Shown here piece by piece: positions 1 through 12,977 of a stretch of DNA of 64,000 bases. The stretch is from Synchiropus splendidus (lineage: Eukaryota; Chordata; Actinopteri; Syngnathiformes; Callionymidae). The stretch covers positions 13,393,501-13,457,500 of the forward strand of contig NC_071345.1 in NCBI RefSeq assembly GCF_027744825.2, given 5' to 3'. Numbering within the stretch: the stretch's first letter is position 1; each line of letters begins with the position of its first letter. The notes beneath the pieces are model-generated. The model had not been told where the DNA came from. It was given only the letters and a program-made list of their open reading frames with translations, and ran no database searches. The position numbers and the translations under genes were made by a program.

Positions 1-3000
1 AGAACCTGGCCCGGATCAAACCTTCAAGCAGAACATCTCACTTGAATCATGCCCGTTTTGTGCTGTTGATGGAGATCTGTTGAGAGCTTCACACGTCGGG
101 GGCTAACAAGAACGGCTGCCTTCTATTAATTCCTCCCCCTCCCTGCTCTCCGCCAGCCTATGGCCTGCGACTCTGTCTTTAGTAGCATGTGCTCGCCACT
201 GTCACCAGATTAGCACGTCGGTTCAAAGCCCGGCTCACAAAGACAGTGTGTACAGAACACAGCCTGTGCTAATACTGCTTCCCTCTGTTCTAACCTGCAA
301 GCCTCCAACTCTCCAGTAATTCCCCAGCCCTCCATAAAAGCAGACCTGGGTCAGATAAAACAACAAGTGCATCAGGTAAACACAATAATATCAGCTCCAC
401 ACTGTAATGTAATTCAGAGTAAAAAGCCCTGGTGGCGAGTTTCTGCAGCTATTGAAGCTGTCATGTTTTGATTTAACCTGCAGTTCTATTATACAGTGTG
501 ATAACAGGAGCTCGGCTGTGCAATTAACACTTTGCTGACACAGAAATGAGCCGAAACAGACACTTTAGAGCTTCAAACGGATGAAAGAATCCTGCATAAT
601 TTGGATTCAGGTCTTATTGAAAAGGGGCAGGTTGCCTGTGTTTAATCCACGCGGACAGTTTTAGGCGTTAATGCTTGGAGAGCTGTTAACTTGAGATACT
701 TTAGAGACCGGGAGGGTGTAGTTTAAAATTAATTTTCACAAAAATATCTCTTGATAATGAAATATTTGCTACATTGGTAGCAAAAGCATAGCGAATATTA
801 TGAGATGAGATGTCTTCAGAATATTATTTCATGTTTTGCTCTTACAGAAAGAGGCTTTGTATTAGATATGATTCTAACTATTTAGACATAAGAAGGAAAA
901 TGTGAAGATGACATTTGTGTGTGTGCACGTACTGTGGTGCTCTCTGTATTCAGGCATTTCCAGCTGCAGTAGCTGTTGTGCTGGAGCACACAGGTCACCC
1001 TTTGCTCCCCACCCCTCAACACCCTGTTGAATATTAATCTGTTAGATAAAAACTGTCACGTAAAACAGGCTTATTTTAAACGCACTTTTGAAACATTGAA
1101 TAAATATTGACCATGTCGGGCCAATCAGGATCACTCTAGCTTGTTTTTCCTTGTCTATTTTAAGTCAGTTATTTTCTGAAAAACAACAACAAAAAAAAAA
1201 AAAGACAGGATAAGTGCTGACTCGGGGGTTTGTTGTTGAGAAAACCGCCATCGGCCTCAGGTTTGGCTGCAGAGTGTAAATCACACAGGCCTTAAATATT
1301 TACCACCTTCAGACATTGTTAGGACGCCTTGATGTGTTTGAGCCGATTCGACGGAGAAGTGTCAGCTGCGTGCTGAAAAATAAATTATTTATACAACCCC
1401 CCTCCCCGCCTTGCTCCCACACCACCCCAACTCGCTTTACTTCAAAGACCTGGCAAACCATTCAACCTCAGATTTGGGGAAGAGGTGGGGATGAAGGAGG
1501 AGTCGCTCGTCACTAGGCAACCTCGATGTCACCTGCCCAAACATGCCAAAATCAGATGCTACACCTCTCGAGGGTGCGTGCATGCGAGGTGCACGACATG
1601 AGCTTTGGAAAACAAAACTAGCGCTCTGGAAAAGTTTGGAATGAGGCAGGTTTATATCTTTTTCCCCCCTCGTGAAGCAGTCGGGGGTTTCATCGCATCA
1701 TATCAAAGCATATTTCCAGTATGAGAGCGTGAAAGTCACCTCCCTAACATCGTGTAGATCCCCCTCTTATATTACCGTGTCTGTCTGTAGTTGTCCATCA
1801 TCTTGCGGTCTGAAAAATGCACCCTATGATTACACATGTCACTGAAGGCAGTTTACTTCTAATGTCATACTTGACAGAAACAAACTGTACATCATATTTA
1901 TTTTTTTGTTTATGGTCTGATTCTTGTTTTCAGAGTCAGAAATTCTTCTGTCAGTTAACAGGAATCTATTTGCTGTTTTTCTTTCCTCTTTCTAGTCAGC
2001 AAGACTGCGGTGTAGGGGCCACTTGGGGCCCTTTGTCTGCATCGATTCAGTTGTAACAAGGTGAGTCTGGAACATTGAAATGAATAACTTTGTGATCCAA
2101 CTGTTCTGTTATTGATTTTAAATATATTGAGTTTCAAATATATTTGTAAATGCATATACGTAATATATTTTCCTTCTCATTTGCAAGTATTTCTCCCCAA
2201 AGCCATGTGATAATTTAATGCACGATCAATGTCTTTGATTTACCATTTATGTTCATAATAGTCGTGTTGCTTTCACATCATTTTGTTCTTTCATTCTCTC
2301 TTTTCACAAATAAGTGAATAAATGAAGTAACTCGATAGCAATTAAAAAGTTTGATGGCGCCACACAGTAGATTTGGGTTCCAAACTGGTTGACCCCATTT
2401 TCTGTCCGCATTAACTACAAACAATCCTTGAAATAATATTATATTATTACATTATGAAAGTAAATTGTTTAACTCTAGTCAATAAACCTTCACTTAATGT
2501 ATCACTAAACGCTTGCAGCTAGGGCCAGACAAGTCTGAGAAAGACTAATGTGGCCAAGTTTGTTTACTTCCTGCTGCAGATCACATGACAGAGCTCAGTC
2601 CAATCAGGGCAGAGCTTTTGAAAGCCGCAAGTAAGGAAGTACAAAGTGGTTTATTTGCCTACAGTGCAGGTTTCTGTCTTGTGTGTCAACACATGACTTA
2701 GCTGGTGTCATAAAATACTTTTGGGTGGTAAATCAGAGTGAGCTGAAGCGGAATAAGCGAGGAACACTGCATGATAAGATCACGTGTTAAGAAGCTGGCT
2801 GTTGTTTGAATATCAGGAAGTCCTGCTTGAGCAACATGTCCAGAGAGTGAACCCTGCCCCCTGGGATCTGCTGTTCCTGTGCCCCCCTCCATCTGTGCGC
2901 ACTCACGAACCAGCAACTGCACAAGTGCAAAACCTTTAAACTCTCTTGTTGGAGGAGACGAGTTCCTGCATGGGGTCTCTTCACACGATAACAACCGGGA

Positions 3001-6000
3001 GACTCGCTTGTTCACACTTTAGTTCGCACCATGTTTTCACTCTGAGGGGATTCAAGACCTTGCATGTCCAGGCCGCGTGCAAAACTCAAGCTGTGCAGAC
3101 ATGGTCCAAGACGCGAGGGTGTGAATATTAATTTCAAGTTTAAGAAAGTCATTATTTAAAAAGACATCAAAACTTTGTTCAGTGTTGTTCTGGTTTGGCA
3201 GCTGCACAAAGAACCCAACGGAAATTAAATTCAGTTTAGCAAGACCCAGACTACCACCTAGAAACCACCGTGCTCAAGTGCTTCTAAAGGGAGAACTGAT
3301 GGCAACCAAGAGACGTAATCTCCTCAGTGTGGCCTGGGGCATCTTCCCAGTTGCACACCTCACCAGAGAGGCATCCTGAAAAAGACACCTCGACCCTATA
3401 TCAGTACAGCCTTTCCCATGTGACCTCTCTCTCTCTTTCACTTCAAGGAGCAGTCTAGACAGCCTGTGGGGAAAAAAACAGATTTGGACACTGTTGTTTT
3501 GGACATTTCCCAAGCCCTTGCACCTCAGGTGAGTGTCCAGAGGGCTTCCATGCTCCTTTACATTCAGGTTAGTGTTAGCCCCAAACTCAACTGACTGCTG
3601 TATGTTTTCGGACATTCTTCTCTCAAGCCCGCCCTCTACATTCTTCTGCAATTGTGTTTTGGAAACGACTATATTCCACAATCGGCTACTATCATTTACG
3701 CAGCAGTGGCATCACTAACACCCAAATCTAACTGCTTCTGAGAGCAGGGCCCTGGGTGGGAGAGGTCACCAGCTTACTTTAAATTGATACTTTAAAGGCA
3801 ACTGTCCCTGCACATGAAACATTTATATCAACAACACTGACCTTGTGATTGAATCCAGCCTGCAAAACCTGATTTTGCTGACACATGTTGATGATGTCAT
3901 GGATTCTTTTTTAGTTATTAAATGACACTTTAAATTCACTTCAAACCAAACCCGTGGGCATGCTGCTAAAATAAATACATTTTGCAATTCAGCATTAGAA
4001 CAGTTCAGACTGTGTTTCTCCTCGAGCTGGAATCGCATCATTCTTTATTCTGTTCACTTCCAAAATATTATTGAGAAGTTTATTTCAAATTTAATTGAAT
4101 AATAAAATGCTGAACTAGTACAAATGAATTTTAAATATAAATTTTGTTTCTTGGTAAATATTTTCATTCTGTTGTTACCCTACTTTAAAAACAAGTGTTT
4201 TATGAAGTGTTTTCATGAGAACGTCCGACGTGAAACCGCATAGCGTCACATCATTTTTGTATCTCATGTTGTGTACTTTCATCGACATGTGAAAGCGCAG
4301 CCTCACACTCGCACTCGGTTTCAGAAGCTGGCGACAGAGCTGAGTCAGAAGATTTAGAAGTGATTTAGAAGCAGACACGAGTGTGGGAACAACAGTACAT
4401 AAGAAAAATCACTCAAGCTGCATGGTGGATAAATCAGGTTTCCCCACTCATGCATCAATAAACTCTTGAAGAAGCACAGTAATGGAGATAAAATTCAAAG
4501 ACCTGTTTTGTCTCTAAAGCATATCATGAAAACGTCTCAAATGTAAAGTCACAGCTTGACAAACTACTACTGATGGACGTTTCTGAGCTCAGTGAGACGG
4601 CATGTCGTTTCCTTTTGCCTAAACAGTTTAAGATGTCAAGAATAATGAATTATATTTCATAGCAGCAATATTTTGACAGCACTGCATTGGCCCTTTTTAA
4701 CTTCAGATTGACATTTTGAACCACGGTAGCTTGGCTTGTGATTAACACACTGGAATCTCCATTTCTTTATGCAGAACATTCAGCTTATTTCCATGCTGCC
4801 ACCACGTGTGGCCCGGGCTGCAGTTACATATAGCCACATTAACATAACTTTAGATAGACAGCGCTGGGCTGCTCATCTTGCTGGGCTCATTTCTTTTCCT
4901 GATACGTTTTAATGGCACCACGGCAAGGCAGGGTCTGGCTGTATCACACCTTTGTCAAGCCTGTTCCCCAAAGAAGCAGTGGCAGGGGTGATGTATTTTG
5001 TGGCTGTTACAGTTTCATTTTGGCACCGAGAAAGCCAGATGCATTCATCACCCGTGTCTTAGAGGTCTATTGTTTGTTATTTTGTTTTGAGGTTCACAAT
5101 GTTTGAGTACAAATTGAAGATTGGCCTGCTGTATCCGTGCAACTGGTTCTCAGCGACGTCACCAGTGCCTCAGCGCGTCAGACGCTAAGTGAGGGCGAGA
5201 GGAGGATCAGGCGCGATGATGTCAAATTAAAGCCTTAATATCATCCCTTGTTAGTCTGTTTGATCAGGATGTGTGCTCAGTGCGCGTGCGAAGACCTGAC
5301 CCCTGCATGACAACCACGAGTGCGCGGACTACCTTTTAGTTCAGGCTCAGCAGCCGAAGCTTGAAATTACAGATTTGGAATTAGGAACGCGTACATGCTG
5401 GCGCGCAAATCTGAGCCGGCAGAAAGCCGTATGAAGTGAATCGCTGTGGGCTCCTCGGTGGGATCATACAAATAGATATTGTGGGAAAACCCGACCATGA
5501 AATCCCCGACGACAACGAGAAAGAAAAGAAAAAATCCCTCCATTTCATTTGCTCATTGTGAACCGTAAAGATTTGTCAATTTAGCATCTTTTCACTCCTT
5601 TTGCTCTTGTGGCTTTCGCCTGCTGACTTAGAGCGAGAGCCGCCGCAGGAAGGACGTCGTTGAAGCGGTTGCTGTGGGTGGGCTGAAATTAAGAAAAACA
5701 ACTAACTGTCTCCGCGTCCCACCCTGCTTAGCCTGCGTCTAGACTGGCCTGCGCGAGGCAGGTGGCAGTCATAACAGGGGATTGGGAGCGAAAACATGGC
5801 TGTTTGGACTAGTTAGTCACAATCAGGAAGAAGAAAAATAGCGCTCGGCATTTAATTGGGGCTAAACAGGGCACTCGCAGTGCAGCGTGCAATTATGAGA
5901 TATATAAGGAGACAGAGTTCTGAGGGTGTGAACTCTCCAGCAGAAGTCACAGTAGCTTGAGAGCTGCCAACAGTGTGCCGGGCTCACTGGCCTATTTGTC

Positions 6001-9000
6001 TTAATGGCTATGTTCTGTGACAATTACATGACTGCTGACCCCTTTTTAAGTCAACTCCAGTGTTATGTAAGCTGCGCAGAAGAGACACGACTTCACCATT
6101 TTACTGCGCCCTGTTTAGGGTAAGCCGATCCGCCATTAGTCTTATTAAACAAAGACTGTGCTTCAGGTAGTGGAGTAATAGATGTGGTAGCTGTTGGGAA
6201 ATGGACCGTCAGTATCTCTCCTTCTCTTGTAGATGGGTGATGCTAAAGTCCCACGCAGAGGGAAGGCGCGGGGGGGAGGGAGGTATGTCCTCCACCATGA
6301 ACGAGAGCTAAAATCCACCTCCCCCCTGCTTGGCTGTGTCGAGCCAGCATTCCAGGACTGAAGCAGACTTTTAATAATTTTGTTGAGTCTGTTTCGGTCA
6401 GATATTGGGCTGACCACGCCAAGATGACGTCAGCTCGGCGTCACACACAGCTCTCATGAGTCGCTCCAGTTATCCAAGCGCTTCCTATGGTCATCTTATT
6501 CAGCTGACGTCATGCATCGATGGAATGTTTCTAAATTCCACTTTCAAATGACTTGGTGTAGAGAGGAGGCTGTGGCGCTGTGATGTACTTTACCCTCTCT
6601 TTTGTAGAGTGGTACGTTTGGAAGGAGTCTGATGAGGAAGAGTCGAAAGTCCGCTGTGTAGCTGCTATTTTGGGCTTGTACATTTGGTTGTGAAATAGCT
6701 ATTACCAGACAAGGACATGCAAAGAAGTCTGATGGTCAACTTAAGCAGACGTGAAAAGTTTGTTGTTATGAAAATCAATTTTAAAAAACAAGTCTGTTCT
6801 GTTTTACACCTGCAGAGAGTTATAATTGAACAAATTATCCATCACAATTGTGAAAAATCAAGAGCTCAACTGAGGAGTGTGAGTGGTTGCCCACATGCTT
6901 GTCCCCAGCCTCTCACCCCAGGTAACTGGGATAAGATCAAACCTAATTTCTGTCGTCAGCAGTGGTGAAAAAGTACCTGCAATTGTGTAGCACTTTTAAT
7001 ATATTTATGTTCGTAAAAGGGCCTTTCACAAATGTAGTCATTTCATCTCCGACATATTTTTTTTTGTGTGTAGAATTTGCAGCATTTTAAACTCGTCTTT
7101 ATGCTGTATTTCAGCATTGCAGAAATTGAGAAATGATGAAGCTCGGTTGAAACTCTCCTCGGTGTGATGTGAAGTGGATAAACACAAATAAAAAAAAGAA
7201 AAACTCGGAAATTGAGCAATCGGCGGCGGCGACAACGCTGGTCGCTAACAACAACGGCGCTCTCATTTTCCCCTGGTTAGCAACCACGCCACCGAAGATG
7301 CATGTGTTGACAGTGTGAAGAAGCTAAATGTGGAAACGATATTCCCAACATGACCCCAATCAAGCGTTTTCACAGCCTGCAGGCACAAAACAATCCAACC
7401 AACTCAGCCACTGCGGAGAATCACTTCACCCTCATTTCATAATCAACACAATTATAAAGAGGGAAACAGCTTTGCTCCTTCTGGCTGCGAGCAACACCGA
7501 CCATTTTTAATTTGAAGGTCTTTTAAAACGCAGTGTTCCTCTGCTGCGTGGAGCTGAGAAAAAGGCAGCAACCTCCCTTTGAGTTGCAGCTTACAAGTCT
7601 TAAGAGTCTTAAACCCCCCATCAAGGTGAAGCATTCTTTGGTCTCCCACCCCCACAGAAACAAATGTTTGCAAGCAAAAGCCGGGTCATTTAAATAGCAA
7701 TGCTCTTTCAGCGCCCGTCTTCAGTAAGCAAACACACACTATTGCATTTGTTTATTAAGGACCATGCAGCTTCAGTTAGCATTTTATTTGTCACCATTAG
7801 CATTAGCTAGCACTGGGATTTTCCCTGCAATTTCCTGTCATACTTAAACTTACTGCGTTGACTGAGAGTTTCTCAGAATCGCGGAGGTCCAATCTGTATT
7901 GTAATCTGTAATTTTTAAACTGTAATTTCAACTATAAACATGTCCCATTAACAGGACTTGAAGATGCAACTTTAAAAGGTCAGAAGTACAGGCAAACAAA
8001 CCGAGATAAAACAGTGTTTCCTCATCAACAGAAATGATCACACTCTGACAGAGTCTGAAGTTGTCTCAAGCATAGAGGTCCGTATGACTCTGAAGCGCAC
8101 ACTCATAAATGTTTACACTTCATCTAAATGCCACCTTCCCTTTAAAAGGTTGTAGTCATTGTCCACACAACGCTCTTCGCGTGCGTTGCCATTTGATTTG
8201 GCGTCGTATCGAATTTAGTCTTACACTCATTTGACACGCGTCATTGTTAAACCGGTGATGTCCTGACGGTGATTGATTCGCTCTAAATGTCTCCCGATTA
8301 TATTTTAAAGGGGAATCAATTTACCTATATTTTAGCCTCACAAACAAAGAAAGTGCTATCGCTCAAACTCTTGTCATTTACTGCGGCAGACCACTCATTT
8401 TCGTGTACCGATCCGAGGTCAGGCAGCCGATGTTGAGATGCAGACTTCCCAGAAACCTGACAAAAATGTCAGAGTCTTAGGGTGAGAATGAAGATCGAAA
8501 GCCCTGGCTCAGCTCATTCCTCACTTTCCTCAAGCTGCATCTGTTGATCTAGGGCTCCTTCCTTCCTGTGAATGAAACTCCCAAGATGCCCCCAAGGGCG
8601 GCGACAAACCCCATCACTTTTTGTCATCGCATCAGCACATCAAAACAGAGATGTGTCCGTAGCGATCACCTTGTATTCAATTGACCTGAGGTTATCCGTA
8701 ACAGTAGATGACAGTAGTCACCTCCTTATGTTTACTCCCTAAATGTGTGCTGCATAATCTGTCCTCTCATCTCCTACATTTACAGTCACAAACAAGTGGA
8801 TCTTCTGCATAGAAGGGATCCTTGTTTGGACGAGCCCTCATAAAACGCTCTTATCTGGGCTCTCAGCTAGCTCCACCGCCACATTCAGATACTTAAAAAC
8901 GCTGTCATTTAGAAGCCACAATTTCCATTATCTAATCACTCATCGCCACATGCCATTTTTTGGGCTCCATTTAGATAATGCTGCCTCAAATACCAGAGTT

Positions 9001-9854
9001 CCAGCCACACACATGAGCAACGCCTCATCGGCGTAGGTTGGTCATCCTCCACACACTGGAAATTTCTTTACAGTATCTCAACATGAAAGTATCTTCTCCG
9101 TTTCCATACATTCCAGAATCACTCACTCAGTGATCCAGACGTCTTTAGTCACACAAGTCGGTCACCTTGACTTCAGCGTGTCACATGGATTCTCAGGGTT
9201 GTTGCTTTCCTCCATTACACATTGTAACGGTTAGATTTAAAGTCAACACACCTTTATATCATGGCCTTCATTATCTCGACTCTTATCACGTTTTAATGAT
9301 GATGCTTGTCACGTGAGTTACCCAGAGGCTCTAAATGTTTGCTTACTCCCTAGAGCACCTCCCCAGTCTGACACTGCCTACTGTCACATGATCAGCAAAT
9401 GACCAGATTGTCAAAATTAACACTCAAATAGTAGCAACAGAGGTACTTGGAAAGTTTATTTAGCCTCTGCACCGCAACCAACTTCGCATAAGTGGAAGAT
9501 AATGGATGTTTTGGGGATATTTAAACATCAATCCCAACAATGCAACAAGCTAGTTTTCTTGGATCAAAGCTTTACGATGTTGCCATTAATTCTTTGGAGT
9601 CATCGCAAGTGAATGTTTGATCATTCATACTGGACTTTCATGAAATGATGGCACCTTTGACATATCTCTGGTGAATTCGATTCCTCAATTATCAGATTAA
9701 AATGCCAACATCCTCAATTTCAACAACCACATGTAAATCAAACTCTTTTTTTTTTTTCACCACTATATCTGAATTTTGTTCGTCATAACTTCTGAAAACA
9801 GAAGTACATGTTGACGTCAGGCAAAAAGCACTGAGAGAGCGCTGTTTAGATGAA
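1..9854. other. Non-coding 3' flank, no gene recognised
   Basis: I see no ORF with a recognisable domain and no RNA gene. Open frames are short (at most 135 codons) and low in protein-like character. The DNA alternates AT-rich stretches with more CpG-containing blocks (about 5.1-6.1 and 6.2-6.6 kb) that could be regulatory. Two full CRE palindromes lie in an inverted 12-bp repeat at 6424-6513, and another TGACGTCA at 9812-9819. Confidence 0.6.
6424..6513. repeat. Inverted 12-bp repeat carrying two full CRE sites
   Basis: ATGACGTCAGCT at 6424-6435 and its exact reverse complement AGCTGACGTCAT at 6502-6513, 66 bases apart. Each contains the palindromic CREB/ATF site TGACGTCA (6425-6432 and 6505-6512). 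The identity is seen directly; a regulatory role is inference. Confidence 0.6.
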
Positions 9855-10260
9855 CACTGGTGTGTGAGGCCTGTCAAAAATGTAGCATGAAACCCCTCCA
9901 TGGCTAGTTTTGAAAATGCACTGCGACTTAAAACACAAGATGCCCTTCAGTTTCTCTCCTTGAGGAACAAACACACATCCACGATCATCAAATTCCTTCC
10001 CACCTCCACTACTTTTCCAACGTTTTCCAGATAACTTATTGTCATTTACAGTCTCTGCGATCCAAAAAAAGATCTGGGGTTTTAGGTGCTCTATTAAATA
10101 TACATGTATTTTAAGTGGCCCATATAACAATAACTTCGCGGGCCAGATTTGACCGACGGGCCTTAAGTTTTCAACATATTTGAAATAGTTCTCAGCGTGG
10201 CTCTCCAAACACACATTTAAGGCATGTAAATTATGTGATTTTAAGTTACACACCCTGTTT
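9855..10260 (-). mobile_element. Degenerate hAT-like non-autonomous repeat
   Basis: On the minus strand the segment begins CAGGGTGTGTAA and soon contains a GGCCCG...CAAATCTGGCCCGCG block. The plus-strand start (about 9855) reads ACTGGTGTGTGAGG, an imperfect match to the other terminus, so these could be decayed terminal inverted repeats. The CAAATCTGGCCCGC-type block recurs near 29350 and 63175. I found no target-site duplication. The 135-codon frame inside it (10253-9846, minus) shows no transposase motif. Confidence 0.4.
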
Positions 10261-10638
10261 TCAATGTCGATTCTTGCTAATCGCCATTTTTTAAAATTGC
10301 CTATTAGTCTTCTTTGTCATAAAGGTCACCATACAGTTTTGGTCTGGCTTCAGTAGAGAAGACAATGCGGCCTGAAATGGCTTTAAATACACAGACTAAC
10401 CTTCATTAACCAGACCGGCAACGTTATACATCATAAAGCAAGTTGTCGCCGCTGTACATTGATCACACATAAATTCAGTCGAAGCCATTTAGATCGTCGA
10501 AACGTGCTTAAATATTTATAAAACTTCAGTCGTCCCTTCACCCATAGGTTAACCTCAGCACCTAGCCGGCGCTGCGTCGCCCGAGGGCGGAGCAGTGCAA
10601 TGAATGGAAAAGCAGGCCACATTTCTATCCAGGCCATC

Positions 10639-10644
10639 TTTATT
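10639..10644 (-). terminator. cited4: Canonical poly(A) signal AATAAA for cited4
   Basis: TTTATT on the plus strand reads AATAAA on the minus strand. It is followed within 30 bases by GT-containing sequence suited to cleavage. I saw no other exact AATAAA on the minus strand between the stop codon and this position. Confidence 0.4.
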
Positions 10645-10740
10645 GATCCTCAAAAAAAAAAACCTTTCACAAAGACCATCATCTGCCCTCCCTCTCCATT
10701 CTTGACCACAAAAAAAGGAGGAGAGACAATATAAACAACC

Positions 10741-10749
10741 AATAAATAA
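10741..10749 (-). promoter_or_regulatory. cited4: AU-rich nonamer in cited4 3' UTR
   Basis: The minus strand reads TTATTTATT, an exact ARE core nonamer, about 100 bases before the proposed poly(A) signal. This is a motif match only. Confidence 0.35.
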
Positions 10750-11327
10750 GAATCTGCGTGATTAAGGCGGTTCTACGTCTCCAATAGAACACAACAGTGT
10801 TGGAGTTAAACAGCTTCATACAGTACAAGCAGTACATCTTTGAGAACATCACATCTAAAAATAATCAAATAAAAACTGTTTTTCCTGTAATCTGACAAAT
10901 GTGGCAGCAAATTCAGATTATTATTTTTAATTTCAACAGCAGGCCAAACATGATAAAAGTCCTGGGCTTTCAAATGATCTCTCCCAAGACTTGGTGGGGG
11001 GAAAAAAAACGTAATTATGAGAACCACTTGGAAAGCGTGGCTTGTTTGGTCTGTGTTGTTAAATACTTCTGTTGAGGCCCAAAAAATTGGCAATAAAAAA
11101 AAAGATGTAATTCAGCCATTTTGGGATTTTGGATACTCTGAAGGATATTTTTAAACCATCTCGGGTGTGCCTAAATTGTGATTTCATTTATGTGAATCCT
11201 TAGAAAAGCGGGGAATAAAATACACAAATTAGAACAAAAGTTGGCGCCTCAACGTTTGGTGTGACCAATTTTTGAACCTCGGTCGATTTCTAGACCTCTT
11301 CCTTTAAAGCAATCGTCTCAGATCGGG

Positions 11328-11340
11328 ATAAATAAATACA
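11328..11340 (-). promoter_or_regulatory. cited4: AU-rich element in cited4 3' UTR
   Basis: The minus strand reads TGTATTTATTTAT, two overlapping ATTTA pentamers. Together with TTATTTATT at 10741-10749 it suggests ARE-mediated mRNA turnover. The function is inferred from motif identity. Confidence 0.35.
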
Positions 11341-11626
11341 CTTTCTACTCGTAGAGTCCAGACTTTGAAGAGACACAGTGTCATAGCATTGTTCAGAGTG
11401 GCTTTTGACAATTTCAGCTTTGTTACATTCATGTCCAGGAAACAAGGCCTTAAAGCCTCCAAACCACCGCTAGCACATGCGAGACCCGTCCCCGATAGCC
11501 ATCCTCCAGCAACGCTGCTCGACGTGGTGGTCCCAAAAAAAGGTGCCCAAAAACGATAAAGAGAAGAGCGCTCTTTGTCCCGGACAACTCTCTCTTGTTT
11601 CCATTGGCTTGATAGATCAGGTCCTC

Positions 11627-12346
11627 TCAGCAGCTGACAGTACTGGGCTGCTGTTTGCTCACAAAGTCCGAGATAAAGTCAAACTCGTTCTGGCCCAGGA
11701 AGAGTTCCGGCAACTCCTGGACCCGGTCTAAGCCCAGCTCCATGACCAGCGAGGTCAGAACCTCCTCGTCGATCATATCGGCGTCCATACCGTTGAGGGC
11801 TAAGGCAGGTCCGGCCATGTGCTGCATGTTGGCCAACTGCGCCGGGTTCATGCGGTACTGCGCGGCCGCCCCCATGTGGTTCCCGCCCATGGGTCCCAGT
11901 GGATGTCCGTGATACTGCGTGTTGAGTTTCTGTAACTGCATGCTGGCCATCAGCTGCTGCGACGTTAGCCCTCCGTTCATGAACTGTTGTTGCTGAGGGT
12001 GCTGGGCCTGTTGCTGGTGCTGCTGTGGGTGCATGTGGTGCTGCTGAGGGTGGTGGTGCTGCTGGGGCTGACCGTTGTACATCATGTTGCCGGTGGTCAT
12101 CTGGTGGTGGCCCATCTGGGGCTGTCCGTTCATATGTCCGCCGACCATTCCTTGCCGCTGCCTCATCTCCATGTTGGCCGGGGGTCCTCCGTAATGCATC
12201 ATCTGACCGCCGGGCATGGAACGCATGCCCTGTTGGTTGGGATGCTGCTGGTGACCTGCCTGCAGGCCGTTCATGCCCATCCTGTAGCCGTGAAGGCTGG
12301 CACCCGCTGATCCGTGATTCATGGGCATCATGAGATGGTCAGCCAT
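11627..12346 (-). CDS. cited4: CITED4-type Cbp/p300-interacting transactivator (239 aa, single coding exon)
   Basis: Nuclear transcriptional co-regulator that has no DNA-binding domain and works by binding the CH1 (TAZ1) domain of CBP/p300. Seen: residues 1-12 form the family N-terminal block ([12 protein letters not shown]). Residues 30-125 are Met/Gln/His/Gly-rich with Q/H runs at about 95-121. Residues 135-145 carry the conserved [11 protein letters not shown] block. Residues 187-239 are the acidic ED-rich C-terminal domain with IDEEVLTSL (192-200), the CBP-contact LPEL (212-215), LGQNEFDF (217-224) and terminal VSC. The start was chosen because a splice acceptor lies 9 bases upstream and the family begins MADH. 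LPELF and GMDA..IDEE..TSL resemble CITED4, whereas CITED1/2 have LPELW. Teleosts carry cited4a and cited4b and I cannot tell which this is. It is longer than I recall mammalian CITED4 to be, because of the Q/H-rich middle. No adjacent gene is visible in the window. Confidence 0.95.
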   Translation of the reverse strand: MADHLMMPMNHGSAGASLHGYRMGMNGLQAGHQQHPNQQGMRSMPGGQMMHYGGPPANMEMRQRQGMVGGHMNGQPQMGHHQMTTGNMMYNGQPQQHHHPQQHHMHPQQHQQQAQHPQQQQFMNGGLTSQQLMASMQLQKLNTQYHGHPLGPMGGNHMGAAAQYRMNPAQLANMQHMAGPALALNGMDADMIDEEVLTSLVMELGLDRVQELPELFLGQNEFDFISDFVSKQQPSTVSC

Positions 12347-12355
12347 GCCTCCTGT

Positions 12356-12977
12356 CTGAGAGAGAGGAGAACTCGGCGTTAACAACACGCCGGATACCAC
12401 ACGGCACATGTGTCTCCATTTGCTTTGTTACACAGTTCGGTGAATCACCAACACATTTGCACTCTGTTATATCACCCCGTCAAGTTCATGACGCTTCTGG
12501 AGCGAAATCATTCGCGAGACTTGCTATTTTGCCTCCTTCTGCGCCGCATGTTCCATTTCCTTTCAACAGACGCCCAGGTTGCAACTACAGGTTAACATTG
12601 TTTTGGATCTTTCCGTCCAGATCAGTCACGCACGAACGCCTCGACAAAGAACCAGGAGGAAGAAAAATATGCCTCTTTCATTCCCTTCATGTTGCTGGTC
12701 AGCTGCCTCAGATCTGTTCGTTTATTTGCAACAAAGAAAGCTGACAACCTGCAACGCGTCTCCGCTCCGCGATTCATTCATTTTGTGAATTAAACAGCCC
12801 GATGCGACCTCTCTTTGTGTTTGCATCGCGTGTAGGATCCGATGATTTCGGCTGTTAGTCGCGAGTTTCGACCAAGGGCATGCAAACAATGGATGGGAAG
12901 CCGCAGCAGCAGCCCACCAAGGAAACATGCCCTCATGTTATCCAACAAATAAACCCCGTGCTGATCTTAAAACTCAC
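12356..12977 (-). other. cited4: Probable intron in the cited4 5' UTR
   Basis: Reading the minus strand, a strong donor (AAGG|GTGAGTT) has its GT at 12977-12976. A pyrimidine-rich acceptor (TTCTCCTCTCTCTCAG) ends at 12356, nine bases before the ATG. This gives a 622-bp intron lying wholly in the 5' UTR. An alternative AG at 12353-12352 would shorten the second exon's leader by four bases. The open frame running through the acceptor to an upstream ATG at 12409 reads intron sequence and does not resemble the family. Inferred from splice-site quality only; no transcript evidence. Confidence 0.6.

Larger units (their letters stand above)
10620..11626 (-). other. cited4: Probable 3' UTR of cited4
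   Basis: Non-coding, AT-rich sequence follows the stop codon. A canonical AATAAA on the minus strand at 10639-10644 would give a 3' UTR of about 1 kb. An ATTAAA variant near 10927-10932 is an alternative that would shorten it. AU-rich motifs at 10741-10749 and 11328-11340 resemble mRNA-destabilising elements, which fits the short-lived, inducible mRNAs known for CITED-family genes. The end is inferred. Confidence 0.45.

Noticed and set aside
9846..10253. 135-codon minus-strand open frame
   Set aside because: Lies almost exactly on the degenerate hAT-like repeat and has no transposase motif.
11987..12333. Plus-strand open frames opposite the cited4 coding exon
   Set aside because: Leu/Val- or Gly-rich antisense shadows of the Gln/His-rich coding sequence.
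11627..12409. CITED ORF extended to an upstream ATG (260 codons)
   Set aside because: The extra 21 residues read through a good splice acceptor and do not resemble the family, which begins MADH.
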